A program made the position numbers and the translations under genes. DNA of 64,000 nucleotides from Bacteroides sp. (GTDB lineage: Bacteria > Bacteroidota > Bacteroidia > Bacteroidales > Muribaculaceae): contig JAAVDH010000018.1 in NCBI GenBank assembly GCA_014801865.1, forward strand, positions 76,279 through 140,278, in the 5' to 3' direction. A model generated the notes under the pieces. It had not been told where the DNA came from, did not search any database, and worked only from the letters and a program-made list of their open reading frames with translations. Below are positions 46,194-55,060 of this stretch, one piece after another. Within the stretch, counting starts at the first letter, position 1, and every line of letters starts with the position of its first letter.

Positions 46194-48194
46194 ATGAAGA
46201 TGGTTGAAAAATTCATTCGATATATATTGGTGTCATTTGCGCTCACTTTGGCTATGACTCCTCTCTGGGCAAAGAAGCCGGTCATTGCTCCGTCATACGC
46301 CTGGACTATGCTTCCTCCTCTCGGACTTCATCAGGAGGCAACGATTGATACTACCCTGTATAATTACTTCCAAAACTTCATACCCTCCGAACGCTCTTTA
46401 GCCTGGGCATGCACCGGCAACTACGGTGCCGAGGGTATCAATATGATATACTTCGACCGTCAGCCTCAGAGCTCATTCTTCTTCCGTGACGCCATCTCTA
46501 CATGGCTTCCTCCATTGGGTAATCATAAGTTTTACAACACGCGAATACCCATGACACTTCTGAGCTATAATACCGGAGGTGGGAGTACGGATGGTCAGGA
46601 CCGCCTCAATGCCATTTTTTCGGGAAATACCAACGCCAAGTTTCAGGTTGGAGCGATGCTTGACTATATATACTCCAAGGGATCGTATGACAATCAGGCA
46701 GCAAAGAATCTTGAGTGGGGACTCAGCTCCTCATATATGGGCGATCGTTATGAGATGCAGGCTTTTTTTAATCATTTCAACAGCCTCAACAAAGAGAACG
46801 GAGGTATCACCGATGATCTCTATATAACCAATCCGGCCTTACTTCAGGGTGGTACTCCGACCATTAGCCCCAAGAATATTCCTACCAGACTCAGCGCAGC
46901 GCACTCCAGGGTTAGAGGTACGGAGTTTTTTGTCAACAATCGCTACAAAGTGGGCTACTGGCATTCGGAATACCCTACAGACTCTGCCAAAGCAGCCGGA
47001 GATACACTCGTAAGGCGCACGTATATTCCCGTAAGCAGTTTTATATGGACACTCAACTATGTCAAGGGTGTACATAAATTTCACAACACCGATGCCTCCG
47101 AGGCCGAAGATTTCTGGTCGGACTTCTACTTGAGCCGCACTGCCACTCATGACCAGACTTCCTACTGGTCATTGCGCAATACCTTCGGCGTGTCGCTTCT
47201 CGAGGGCTTTAACAAATATGCCAAATTCGGCCTTGCAGCGTATCTCATTCATGAAGTGCGCCGATACAATCAGACGACCGACTCAGTCCCTTTGGGCGAA
47301 GGGCGTCCGGCGCTCCTGACTCCTTATCCCTTCTCATCCAAGATTGACCCTCATGCCACCCAGAATCTGCTATGGGTAGGTGGACAGCTTACCAAGCAGA
47401 CAGGTAGCATATTGCGTTATGAGGCTACGGCACGCTTCGGCCTAATAGGTGCAGCCGCAGGAGACATTCACGCTCAGGGCACGGTATCGACCCGTTTCCC
47501 GCTATGGGGCGACTCTCTCATAGTGAGGGGCAATGCCTTGCTTGCCAATGAGATGCCGCCTTATCTGATGAATAACTACGTGTCAAACCATTTTATATGG
47601 CACAACGACTTCGGCAAAACCAGACGTCTTCGTCTCGGAGGCGACCTGAAAGTAGGACGTTTCGGAACCATACTGTCTGCAGGAGTTGAAAATGTGCAGA
47701 ATCTCATATATTTTGGTGAAAATTGTTTGCCTACCCAGGCCTCGGGAAGCGTACAGGTGCTCAATGTGGCTCTTCAGCAGGATTTCCGACTGGGCATCCT
47801 CAACTGGCGCAATAAGATCAATTATCAGACCTCCAGCAACGAGAGCGTACTGTCGCTGCCGAAACTCTCGCTCTATTCAAATCTCTACATCCTCTTCAGG
47901 GTGGCCCGCGTGCTTCATGTACAACTCGGAGTTGACTGTGACTACTACACCCGCTACTATGCACCCGGCTATCAACCTGCTACCATGAGTTTCTACAATC
48001 AGCGCTCCATAATGTTAGGCAACTATCCATTCATGAACGCCTACATCAATATGAAGCTCTCCAAGGCGCGTTTCTATGTGATGATGACCCACGTCAATCA
48101 GGGACTTTTCGGAGATAACTACTTCTCGTTGCCTCATTATCCGCTAAACCCACGCAGATTTCAACTCGGAGTGTCTGTAGACTTCGCCAATTGA
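46194..48194 (+). CDS. Putative outer membrane porin (Porin_10-like)
   Basis: A 666-aa outer membrane protein with a signal peptide (IRYILVSFALTLAMTPLWA, cleavage before KKPV). The mature part resembles the Bacteroidetes putative porin family: YNYFQNFIPSERSLAWACTGNYGAEGINMIYFDR, many alternating beta-strands with aromatic ends and a final FQLGVSVDFAN ending in an aromatic residue region. The barrel is long, near 26-30 strands by eye. Substrate unknown. The ATG at 46194 follows the -7 box very closely; 46200 is an alternative start. A solute-binding protein gene follows. Confidence 0.82.
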   Translation: MKMVEKFIRYILVSFALTLAMTPLWAKKPVIAPSYAWTMLPPLGLHQEATIDTTLYNYFQNFIPSERSLAWACTGNYGAEGINMIYFDRQPQSSFFFRDAISTWLPPLGNHKFYNTRIPMTLLSYNTGGGSTDGQDRLNAIFSGNTNAKFQVGAMLDYIYSKGSYDNQAAKNLEWGLSSSYMGDRYEMQAFFNHFNSLNKENGGITDDLYITNPALLQGGTPTISPKNIPTRLSAAHSRVRGTEFFVNNRYKVGYWHSEYPTDSAKAAGDTLVRRTYIPVSSFIWTLNYVKGVHKFHNTDASEAEDFWSDFYLSRTATHDQTSYWSLRNTFGVSLLEGFNKYAKFGLAAYLIHEVRRYNQTTDSVPLGEGRPALLTPYPFSSKIDPHATQNLLWVGGQLTKQTGSILRYEATARFGLIGAAAGDIHAQGTVSTRFPLWGDSLIVRGNALLANEMPPYLMNNYVSNHFIWHNDFGKTRRLRLGGDLKVGRFGTILSAGVENVQNLIYFGENCLPTQASGSVQVLNVALQQDFRLGILNWRNKINYQTSSNESVLSLPKLSLYSNLYILFRVARVLHVQLGVDCDYYTRYYAPGYQPATMSFYNQRSIMLGNYPFMNAYINMKLSKARFYVMMTHVNQGLFGDNYFSLPHYPLNPRRFQLGVSVDFAN

Positions 48195-48264
48195 TATTGA
48201 AGTCCGTTATCCGCTCATGAAAATGCTTCATAAATGCCTCATAAAACCGCTCCGGTAAGACCTT

Positions 48265-49107
48265 ATGAAAACACAGTTTACCCGTAAGTCAGCGCGTCAG
48301 GCCGGAATGCTCTGCATGCTGCTTGCCTGCGTAGTGGGGCTTATGGCGCTACTTAAAGTCTGCTCCTCTCCCCATCCATTCTCCTCAGTAGCGTTAGGTC
48401 ATTCGGGAGGTGACACCCTTGACGTGGCTATACAATATTCGCCACTGATGCTCTACAATTATGACGATACGCTTGGCGGATTTTCCTACGATGTCATGCG
48501 TGCCATGGGGCAATCCGAGGATATAAAAGTGAAGTTCCATCCTATCGTCTCCCTGCCCGAAGCTTTGGAGCGTCTACACAGCGGAGTTTACGACATCGTA
48601 ATAGCCGATTTGCCCCGTACCGACGGATACCGCAGTGAAGTGTCTTTTACAGTACCGCTTTATCTTGACCGTATGGTGCTCGTGCAGCAACATACCGACT
48701 CACTCACCATCACCTCTCAGCTCAATTTGGCCGGACGCGAGGTGTGGGTTCCCGTCAACTCTCCTGCCATGACCAGACTGCAAAACCTCTCAGGCGAAAT
48801 TGGCGACACCATTTATGTGCGCTGCGATGAGCAATACGGCCCCGAGCAACTGTTTATTCAGGTAGCCACAGGCGAGATAGGGCTCGCCGTCATCAACCGT
48901 TCGACGGCAGAGGTACTTGCGAGAGAATACACCGAGGTGGATATCAATACGTCCGTATCCTTCACTCAGTTTCAGTCATGGCTCGTCAGCTCCTCTGACA
49001 CGGCTCTTTGTCAGAGAATTGATAGTGCCATCGTGCGGTTCCGTACCACTCCGGCCTACGATGCCTTGGTGGCCCGCTACGGACTCACGGCCACAGACCA
49101 CCGTTAA
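48265..49107 (+). CDS. Extracellular solute-binding protein (family 3 type)
   Basis: A 280-aa exported protein with an N-terminal hydrophobic segment (AGMLCMLLACVVGLMALLKVC, residues about 13-33), probably an anchor or lipoprotein signal. The rest is a type II periplasmic-binding fold: VAIQYSPLMLYNYDDTLGGFSYDVMRAMG, HSGVYDIVIADLPRTDGYRSEVSFTVPLYLDRMVLV and IQVATGEIGLAVINRSTAEVLA. Amino-acid transporters and MltF-like lytic transglycosylases share this fold; no transglycosylase domain follows, so it is a stand-alone binding protein. No ABC permease or ATPase is nearby. Confidence 0.8.
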   Translation: MKTQFTRKSARQAGMLCMLLACVVGLMALLKVCSSPHPFSSVALGHSGGDTLDVAIQYSPLMLYNYDDTLGGFSYDVMRAMGQSEDIKVKFHPIVSLPEALERLHSGVYDIVIADLPRTDGYRSEVSFTVPLYLDRMVLVQQHTDSLTITSQLNLAGREVWVPVNSPAMTRLQNLSGEIGDTIYVRCDEQYGPEQLFIQVATGEIGLAVINRSTAEVLAREYTEVDINTSVSFTQFQSWLVSSSDTALCQRIDSAIVRFRTTPAYDALVARYGLTATDHR

Positions 49108-49209
49108 CGTCACCTATCTCTGCGCACATTGATATAAAACCGGGCTTTCTCGATGGCATTTTTGAGATGAGCGTTGCAAGATTGTGCTCCCCATCCGAAC
49201 AATTTTCAC

Positions 49210-49217
49210 TATCTTTG
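49210..49217 (+). promoter_or_regulatory. -7 box before dsbD
   Basis: TATCTTTG matches TAnnTTTG, 25 bases before the ATG at 49243. It lies inside the longer frame that opens at 49174 and so argues for the later start. Confidence 0.55.
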
Positions 49218-49242
49218 TGAGCACAATTTACAGCATCACTTT

Positions 49243-51225
49243 ATGTTCAAGAAACTTAGTTCCTTAGTATTAGTCATGTTCTTCGGCTGCCTTGCAGCTT
49301 TGGGACAGATCATTACACCCCTCACATGGAAGTCTACCCTTACCATGCAGAACGAAACTGAGGGAGTCATCAAGTTAAAGGCTCATGTAGAGGACGGCTG
49401 GCACTTCTATGCCCTTCAGATGCCTGATGATGGTCCTATGGCCACACAATTTGGTTTTGATAAGCTCGAGGGTGTGGAACTCGTTGGAGATATCACCCCT
49501 TCGCAGGCTCCCAAAGAAGAGTTTGACAATGTGTTCAATCTCAATCTCGGATGGTGGGGCAGTGATGTTACTTTCTCACAGAAATTCAAGATAACGTCCT
49601 CCAGCGGCCGTTATGCCATAGAGGCATACGTATATTATCAGGCTTGTAATGAAGAGACCTGTGTGATGCCTACCAAGGAAACATTCGAGTTTCATTCGGC
49701 AGGATTTACTCCCAAGGAGGAAGAGGCTGTTGTCGATACTGTCATGGCCGAAACTGCTACTGAAGCTCCCGTAGCTGCTGCAATACCCGACGAATCAGGT
49801 TGGTGGGAGTCTGTGACATTTCCTGAGACGGGCGAACTCCGCGAGGATAATATAGCCGACTCATCATGGTGGTACATCTTCCTGTGGGGTTTCGTAGGCG
49901 GCCTTATAGCGTTGCTTACTCCTTGTGTGTGGCCCATGATACCCCTTACCGTAAGTTTCTTCCTGAAGAAAAACGGTTCGAAGGCACAATCCGTGCGTGA
50001 TGCCGTCATCTATGGCGCAAGTATCATCGTGATATATCTCGTGCTCGGTCTGGCTATCACCGTTCTCTTCGGCGCATCCAAACTCAATGACCTGGCCACC
50101 AACGCTGTATTCAATCTTCTATTCTTCCTGCTGCTCGTAGTGTTCGCCATATCATTCTTCGGCGGATTTGATATCAAGCTTCCGTCACGTTGGAGTAACA
50201 GTATGGACTCTAAAGCCGAGCGTACTACAGGGCTACTCAGTATTTTCTTCATGGCTTTCACCCTCGTACTGGTGTCGTTCAGTTGCACCGGTCCCATCAT
50301 CGGCACACTCCTTGTAGAGGCTGCCTCGATGGGCGACTATGCAGGTCCGGCAGTAGGTATGGGCGCGTTCGCTCTGGCCTTGGCTATCCCCTTCGCTCTG
50401 TTTGCCATGTTCCCCTCGATGCTCAAAGAGATGCCCCGTTCAGGCGGTTGGCTTAATTCCGTAAAGGTGGTGCTCGGTTTCCTCGAACTTGCCCTCTCGC
50501 TTAAGTTCCTCTCTGTGGCCGACCTCGCTTACGGCTGGCGCATACTTGACCGTGAAGTATTTATCGCCCTGTGGGTTATCATCTTTATCCTCCTCGGATG
50601 CTACCTTCTCGGCAAGATACGTTTCAGTCATGATACTCCCTCAGAGCATGTAGGTATTACACGCTTCTTCCTCTCCATGATATCACTCAGCTTCGCCGTA
50701 TATCTTCTTCCCGGCCTCTGGGGTGCACCTCTCAAGAGTGTCAGTGCGTTTGTTCCGCCGCTGTTTACTCAGGATTTCAATCTCTATGGTTCGGGCAACT
50801 TCCGTCAGTTTGATGACTATGACGAAGGTATGAAGTATGCTGCAGAGACAGGCCGCCCCGTGCTCATGGACTTCTCAGGCTACGGATGTGTCAACTGCCG
50901 CAAGATGGAGGGCGCCGTATTTGACGCTCAGGAAATCAAGGAGATGATTCGCGACAACTTCGTGCTTATCGAGCTGATGGTTGATGACAAGAAGCCCCTG
51001 CCCAAGGAAGAAGTAGTGACCGAAAACGGTAAGAAACTGCGTCTCACCACTTACGGTGAGAAGTGGAGCTATCTGCAGCGCAATAAGTTTGCAGCCAACA
51101 GCCAGCCCTACTACGTCATTCTTGACAATTCGGGCAATGCCATCTCCACTCCCTACTATTATGACGAAAGTATTCCCAAGTTTGCCAAATGGCTTAGCGG
51201 CGGAATCGACAAGTATAATGAATGA
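49243..51225 (+). CDS. DsbD-like thiol:disulfide interchange protein
   Basis: A 660-aa protein that passes electrons from cytoplasmic thioredoxin to the periplasm. The start at 49243 gives the signal peptide MFKKLSSLVLVMFFGCLAALG and fits the promoter. Order: an N-terminal DsbD-alpha-like domain with QACNEETCVMP, a transmembrane CcdA-like domain of about eight helices with LTPCVWPMIPLTVSFF and SFSCTGPIIG (the redox cysteines), and a C-terminal thioredoxin-like domain with SGYGCVNCRKME. All six expected cysteines are visible. mazG follows with no gap. Confidence 0.92.
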   Translation: MFKKLSSLVLVMFFGCLAALGQIITPLTWKSTLTMQNETEGVIKLKAHVEDGWHFYALQMPDDGPMATQFGFDKLEGVELVGDITPSQAPKEEFDNVFNLNLGWWGSDVTFSQKFKITSSSGRYAIEAYVYYQACNEETCVMPTKETFEFHSAGFTPKEEEAVVDTVMAETATEAPVAAAIPDESGWWESVTFPETGELREDNIADSSWWYIFLWGFVGGLIALLTPCVWPMIPLTVSFFLKKNGSKAQSVRDAVIYGASIIVIYLVLGLAITVLFGASKLNDLATNAVFNLLFFLLLVVFAISFFGGFDIKLPSRWSNSMDSKAERTTGLLSIFFMAFTLVLVSFSCTGPIIGTLLVEAASMGDYAGPAVGMGAFALALAIPFALFAMFPSMLKEMPRSGGWLNSVKVVLGFLELALSLKFLSVADLAYGWRILDREVFIALWVIIFILLGCYLLGKIRFSHDTPSEHVGITRFFLSMISLSFAVYLLPGLWGAPLKSVSAFVPPLFTQDFNLYGSGNFRQFDDYDEGMKYAAETGRPVLMDFSGYGCVNCRKMEGAVFDAQEIKEMIRDNFVLIELMVDDKKPLPKEEVVTENGKKLRLTTYGEKWSYLQRNKFAANSQPYYVILDNSGNAISTPYYYDESIPKFAKWLSGGIDKYNE

Positions 51226-52020
51226 ATGTCTATGGCTCACTCACGACAGGAAAAACTCGAGGCTCTCGGCCGCATTATCGATACACTTGACATCCTGAGG
51301 GTAAAATGTCCTTGGGATGCCAAGCAAACGAATGAAAGCCTTCGCCCCAATACTATAGAAGAGGTTTACGAACTTTGCGAAGCCCTCATCAATGAAGATA
51401 ACCCCAATATCTGCAAGGAGCTGGGTGATGTTCTTCTTCATGTGCTGTTCTACTCCAAGATAGGTGAGGAGAAGGGTGAATTTGACATAGCCGATGTGGC
51501 CGACAAGCTCAACTCCAAACTCATCTTCCGTCATCCCCACGTGTTCGGCGATACGCATGTCGACTCTACTGAGGAGGTGCTTCAGAACTGGGAGGAGATA
51601 AAGCTCAAGGAAAAAGGGGGCAACAAGACCGTGCTTGGCGGAGTTCCTTCGGCACTTCCGGCGCTTATCAAGGCCTTCAGAATTCAAGAGAAAGCTGCCA
51701 ATGTAGGGTTTGACTGGGATAAGCCTCAGGACGCATGGGACAAGGTGTCAGAGGAAATGGCGGAAGTCAGAAGCGAAATTGACTCCAAGAATCCTCAGGG
51801 TATTGAAGAGGAGATGGGCGACCTGCTGTTCAGCGTGGTTAATATGGCACGTCTCTACGGCGTAAATCCTGAAAATGCTCTCGAGCGCACGAACAAGAAG
51901 TTTATACAACGCTTCAATCATATCGAACAGCGTAGTCATGAGATGGGTCGTGAACTTAAATCCATGACTTTGGCCGAAATGGACGAACTTTGGAACGAGG
52001 CCAAACGTATTAATAAGTGA
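51226..52020 (+). CDS. mazG: Nucleoside triphosphate pyrophosphohydrolase MazG
   Basis: A 264-aa enzyme hydrolysing NTPs to NMP and pyrophosphate, cleaning the nucleotide pool and lowering ppGpp stress signals. Two MazG domains: the first with LRVKCPWDAKQTNESLRPNTIEEVYELCEAL and KELGDVLLHVLFYSKI, the second with VSEEMAEVRSEI and IEEEMGDLLFSVVNMARL, both with paired glutamates and an aspartate for magnesium. The ATG at 51226 follows the dsbD stop directly; the Met at 51232 is an alternative. Confidence 0.95.
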   Translation: MSMAHSRQEKLEALGRIIDTLDILRVKCPWDAKQTNESLRPNTIEEVYELCEALINEDNPNICKELGDVLLHVLFYSKIGEEKGEFDIADVADKLNSKLIFRHPHVFGDTHVDSTEEVLQNWEEIKLKEKGGNKTVLGGVPSALPALIKAFRIQEKAANVGFDWDKPQDAWDKVSEEMAEVRSEIDSKNPQGIEEEMGDLLFSVVNMARLYGVNPENALERTNKKFIQRFNHIEQRSHEMGRELKSMTLAEMDELWNEAKRINK

Positions 52021-52023
52021 GAG

Positions 52024-52068
52024 ATAAGTAAGTCATCGAGATAAGATCATTTCTTACGGCTTACTTAT
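52024..52068. repeat. Short inverted TAAGTAAG repeat element
   Basis: ATAAGTAAGTC (52024-52034) and GGCTTACTTAT (52058-52068) are inverted copies of the dispersed motif, one mismatch, separated by 23 bases containing TAAGA/TCTTA. It follows the mazG stop and may act as a weak terminator or be a minimal form of the 9.8-kb palindromic element. Confidence 0.5.
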
Positions 52069-52103
52069 TAAGGATTTACTATTCATCACTTATGATTGAC
52101 GTT

Positions 52104-52514
52104 ATGAAAAAAATATTTTCCAAGGCATCGCTCCTCGTGTTCATGACCGGTATGGCAATGTCGGCTTCCGTGGCTTCGGCAAAGACATATCGTAGCTTTG
52201 ATACAGACTGTAAGGGGCTTAAGATAGTGACCGACAGCGTTGACTATCGCAGCGACCTTACTCGCTATTACGTCCGTCTGATAGGCGAGCCCCACACATC
52301 GCAGCGTATTGACCGCATAACCCTCGAATCAGCCGGTGTACCATTTGCCTCTACTGATATAGAGGGGGTCGACATGGAGCGATGGTTTCAGTGGGAGGAA
52401 GACGGGTCGATACCCGTAGAAATAGACTTCCCTGCTATGAAGGCCGCCAAGACCGTAACTATCAAGGTCGAGGGACCGCGCGGTGTCAGCCTGTGGACCG
52501 TCACACGTCAGTAG
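52104..52514 (+). CDS. Secreted protein of unknown function
   Basis: A 136-aa protein. The Met at 52104 (4 codons after an ATG at 52092) starts a clear signal peptide, MKKIFSKASLLVFMTGMAMSASVASA. The mature part is about 110 residues, rich in beta-strands (KGLKIVTDSVDYRSDLTRYYVRLIGEPH, IDRITLESAGVPFASTDIEG, KTVTIKVEGPRG) and looks like a single small periplasmic beta-sandwich. One cysteine only. I do not recognise the family. Confidence 0.75.
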   Translation: MKKIFSKASLLVFMTGMAMSASVASAKTYRSFDTDCKGLKIVTDSVDYRSDLTRYYVRLIGEPHTSQRIDRITLESAGVPFASTDIEGVDMERWFQWEEDGSIPVEIDFPAMKAAKTVTIKVEGPRGVSLWTVTRQ

Positions 52515-52560
52515 TGTGAATTTGAATCAAACCAATCGTCTTTTCACCCATATTCTATAA

Positions 52561-54636
52561 ATGAAGGTCTGCATCACTGAGAAACCCAGTGTCGCACGTG
52601 ATATTGCGGCCATACTTGGCGCATCTGACCGTCGCGACGGTTATTATGAAGGTAACGGCTATCGTGTGACATGGACGTATGGCCATCTGTGTACGCTCAA
52701 AGAGCCGGCAGACTATACCGACTTGTGGAAACGTTGGTCGCTCGGGTCACTTCCCATGCTTCCCGACAGGTTCGGCATAAAGCTGATAGATCAGGAAAGC
52801 ATCAGACGACAGTTTCATGTCATAGAGTCACTCACCTCCGAGGCCGACGAAGTGATAAACTGCGGTGATGCCGGGCAGGAGGGTGAACTCATTCAGCGCT
52901 GGGTCATGCAGAAGGCCGGTGTGAAATGTCCGGTTTTGCGACTCTGGATTTCTTCGCTGACAGATGACGCCATACGTGAAGGATTCGCACATCTGCGTCC
53001 CGAAAGTGACTTCAATAATCTTTATTACGCCGGATTGTCGCGAGCCGTGGGCGATTGGATTCTCGGACTCAACGCCACGCGTCTCTACACCCTTAAATAC
53101 TCCCGTCCGGGCAATGTGTTGAGTATCGGTCGTGTGCAGACTCCTACCCTGGCTCTAATAGTCACTCGCCATCATGAGATAGCCGACTTTGTACCTCAGG
53201 ACTATTGGGAGATAAAGACCACATATCGCGAGGCAGTATTTAATGCCACGGCCGGAAAGTATAAGTCAGAGCAAGAAGCCCTCGAGGCTATGCGTATTAT
53301 CGAGGGGCACGACCTCGTCATAAAGGATGTGCAGGAGAAGAAAGGGCGTGAAGCTCCTCCGCGTCTGTTTGACCTTACCTCGCTGCAGGTTGAGACCAAT
53401 AAGCGCTGGGGATGGACGGCTGACACTACATTGGCCCTCATTCAGACCCTGTATGAGAAGAAGGTGACTACCTATCCGCGTGTCGACACGACTTACCTCT
53501 CCGAGGATATATACCCAAAGATACCTGACATACTGCGCCGCATGACTCCTTATGCACCGCAGACAGCTCCGGTGCTTAGCGGTAAGATACCCAAGAGCAA
53601 AAAGGTGTTTGACAACAGCAAGGTGACTGACCACCATGCCATAATACCTACCGGACAGGCTCCCAACCTTCTGCAGGGCGATGAGAAAAAGCTATATCAC
53701 CTCATTGCCATGCGGTTTATCGCAGCATTTTATCCCGACTGTACATTTGCCACCACCACTGTGATGGCCGAAGTGGAGAAGGTCGGCTTTAAGGCTACCG
53801 GTAAGGTGATACTTGAGCCCGGATGGCGTGCACTTTACGCTACTTCCGACTCTCAGCAGGATTCGTCAGACGATAACCGCATACTCCCTCACTTCGATGC
53901 AGGTGAACACGGACCCCATACACCCTCATTGCTGAAAAAACAGACTCAGCCCCCTAAGCCATATACTGAGGGTACTCTTCTGAGAGCAATGGAGAGTGCC
54001 GGTAAGACGGTTGATGACGAAGAGTTGCGCGAGGCTATGAAGGAAAATGGCATAGGGCGTCCGTCGACCCGCGCTGCCATTATCGAGACTCTCTTCAAGC
54101 GAGGCTACATACGTCGTGAGAAAAAGAATATAGCTGCCACTCAGGCCGGAATAGAATTGATTAATTCCATCAACGAGGAGTTGCTGAAGAGTGCCAAGCT
54201 CACCGGTCTGTGGGAGAATAAACTGCGCCGTATAGAGCGTGGCGACTATTCGGCTCAGGAGTTTATCAATGAGCTTAAGAGCCTGATTTCTGAGATTGTC
54301 ATAAACGTGTTGAGCGATAATTCTTTCCGGAAGATCGAGGTGGAGGCCTCCGGATCATCCTCTAAGGTGTCTCGCAAAGGTGATGCAGAGTCAGGCGATA
54401 GTGCGAATTCCAAGACTAAGTCTACTAAGCCCCGTGCACCGCGTGTGAAGTCCATGGCCGACATCCTTTGTCCGGAGTGTGGACAGGGCCATATCGTAAA
54501 GGGTCGGACCGCATACGGATGCAGCCGATTCAGAGAGGGGTGCGGCTTCCGCATCGGGTTTGATGAAGCTGCAGAGGATCTGACGCTGGGCAAACTCAAT
54601 GCCAAGATTAAGTCACTGGCCAAGAAGAAGGCCTGA
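52561..54636 (+). CDS. topB: DNA topoisomerase III
   Basis: A 691-aa type IA topoisomerase that decatenates DNA. The toprim domain has Glu7 in TEKPSVARDIA and D103-A-G-Q-E107-G-E109, where the usual second aspartate (D105 in E. coli numbering as I recall it) is glycine. SIGRVQTPTLALIV and the nucleophile Tyr305 in TYPRVDT are present, as is ENGIGRPSTRAAIIETLFKRGYI. The C-terminus carries one four-cysteine zinc ribbon (CPECGQGHI then CSRFREGCGF). It is chromosomal here, in a housekeeping setting, though TopB is also common on integrative elements. Confidence 0.94.
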   Translation: MKVCITEKPSVARDIAAILGASDRRDGYYEGNGYRVTWTYGHLCTLKEPADYTDLWKRWSLGSLPMLPDRFGIKLIDQESIRRQFHVIESLTSEADEVINCGDAGQEGELIQRWVMQKAGVKCPVLRLWISSLTDDAIREGFAHLRPESDFNNLYYAGLSRAVGDWILGLNATRLYTLKYSRPGNVLSIGRVQTPTLALIVTRHHEIADFVPQDYWEIKTTYREAVFNATAGKYKSEQEALEAMRIIEGHDLVIKDVQEKKGREAPPRLFDLTSLQVETNKRWGWTADTTLALIQTLYEKKVTTYPRVDTTYLSEDIYPKIPDILRRMTPYAPQTAPVLSGKIPKSKKVFDNSKVTDHHAIIPTGQAPNLLQGDEKKLYHLIAMRFIAAFYPDCTFATTTVMAEVEKVGFKATGKVILEPGWRALYATSDSQQDSSDDNRILPHFDAGEHGPHTPSLLKKQTQPPKPYTEGTLLRAMESAGKTVDDEELREAMKENGIGRPSTRAAIIETLFKRGYIRREKKNIAATQAGIELINSINEELLKSAKLTGLWENKLRRIERGDYSAQEFINELKSLISEIVINVLSDNSFRKIEVEASGSSSKVSRKGDAESGDSANSKTKSTKPRAPRVKSMADILCPECGQGHIVKGRTAYGCSRFREGCGFRIGFDEAAEDLTLGKLNAKIKSLAKKKA

Positions 54637-54692
54637 TCTCATATTAATAACGATATGGTAAAGAGAGTGTGTGTTGGATTTATTACCAATAC

Positions 54693-54703
54693 ATAAGTAA
54701 GAC
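54693..54703 (+). repeat. Degenerate TAAGTAAGNC motif
   Basis: ATAAGTAAGAC between topB and the Cys-rich membrane protein gene, one base different from the dispersed core. Confidence 0.3.
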
Positions 54704-54724
54704 ATATAATTTATAGGGTCAAAT

Positions 54725-55009
54725 ATGACATTGAATCCATTTTCAGCTCTTATACTGATTGAAACGCCGGTAGATACTCCGGCTGCTTCTGTTGCAGCCG
54801 GTGCGAATGAAACAGTACAATGGATATGTGTCCTTACGGTACTTCTCATGGTAGTGAGATGGTTGTGGCGCAGATATCACCGCCGTTCACAATGTTCATC
54901 ATGTTGCAGCACAGACAACAAAAATACAAAGGAAGGCAGTAAATCGAATTGTCGTGAAACGGTAGGGGAGTGCGCTGACTGCCCCTTAAAAAACAACTGC
55001 CGCCATTAA
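54725..55009 (+). CDS. Cys-rich single-pass membrane protein (FeoB-associated type)
   Basis: A 94-aa protein with one membrane helix at about residues 33-50 (WICVLTVLLMVVRWLW), a basic RRYHRR stop-transfer stretch and a cysteine-rich cytoplasmic tail (CSSCC, then C, C, CADCPLKNNC). This layout and the CxxCxLxxxC ending resemble the FeoB-associated Cys-rich proteins of Bacteroidetes, but no feoA/feoB gene is near. A metal-handling role is only a suggestion. The convergent terminator overlaps its stop codon. Confidence 0.65.
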   Translation: MTLNPFSALILIETPVDTPAASVAAGANETVQWICVLTVLLMVVRWLWRRYHRRSQCSSCCSTDNKNTKEGSKSNCRETVGECADCPLKNNCRH

Positions 55010-55023
55010 TATGGCAGCAGTTG
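54994..55023. terminator. Convergent terminator between the Cys-rich gene and malQ
   Basis: CAACTGCCGCCAT (54994-55006) with ATGGCAGCAGTTG (55011-55023): 12 of 13 pairs, one C-A mismatch. Covers the stop codon of the plus-strand gene and lies 38 bases past the malQ stop. Confidence 0.65.
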
Positions 55024-55060
55024 TAGTGGATCTATTATTGATTACTTTAACTTACTCGTA

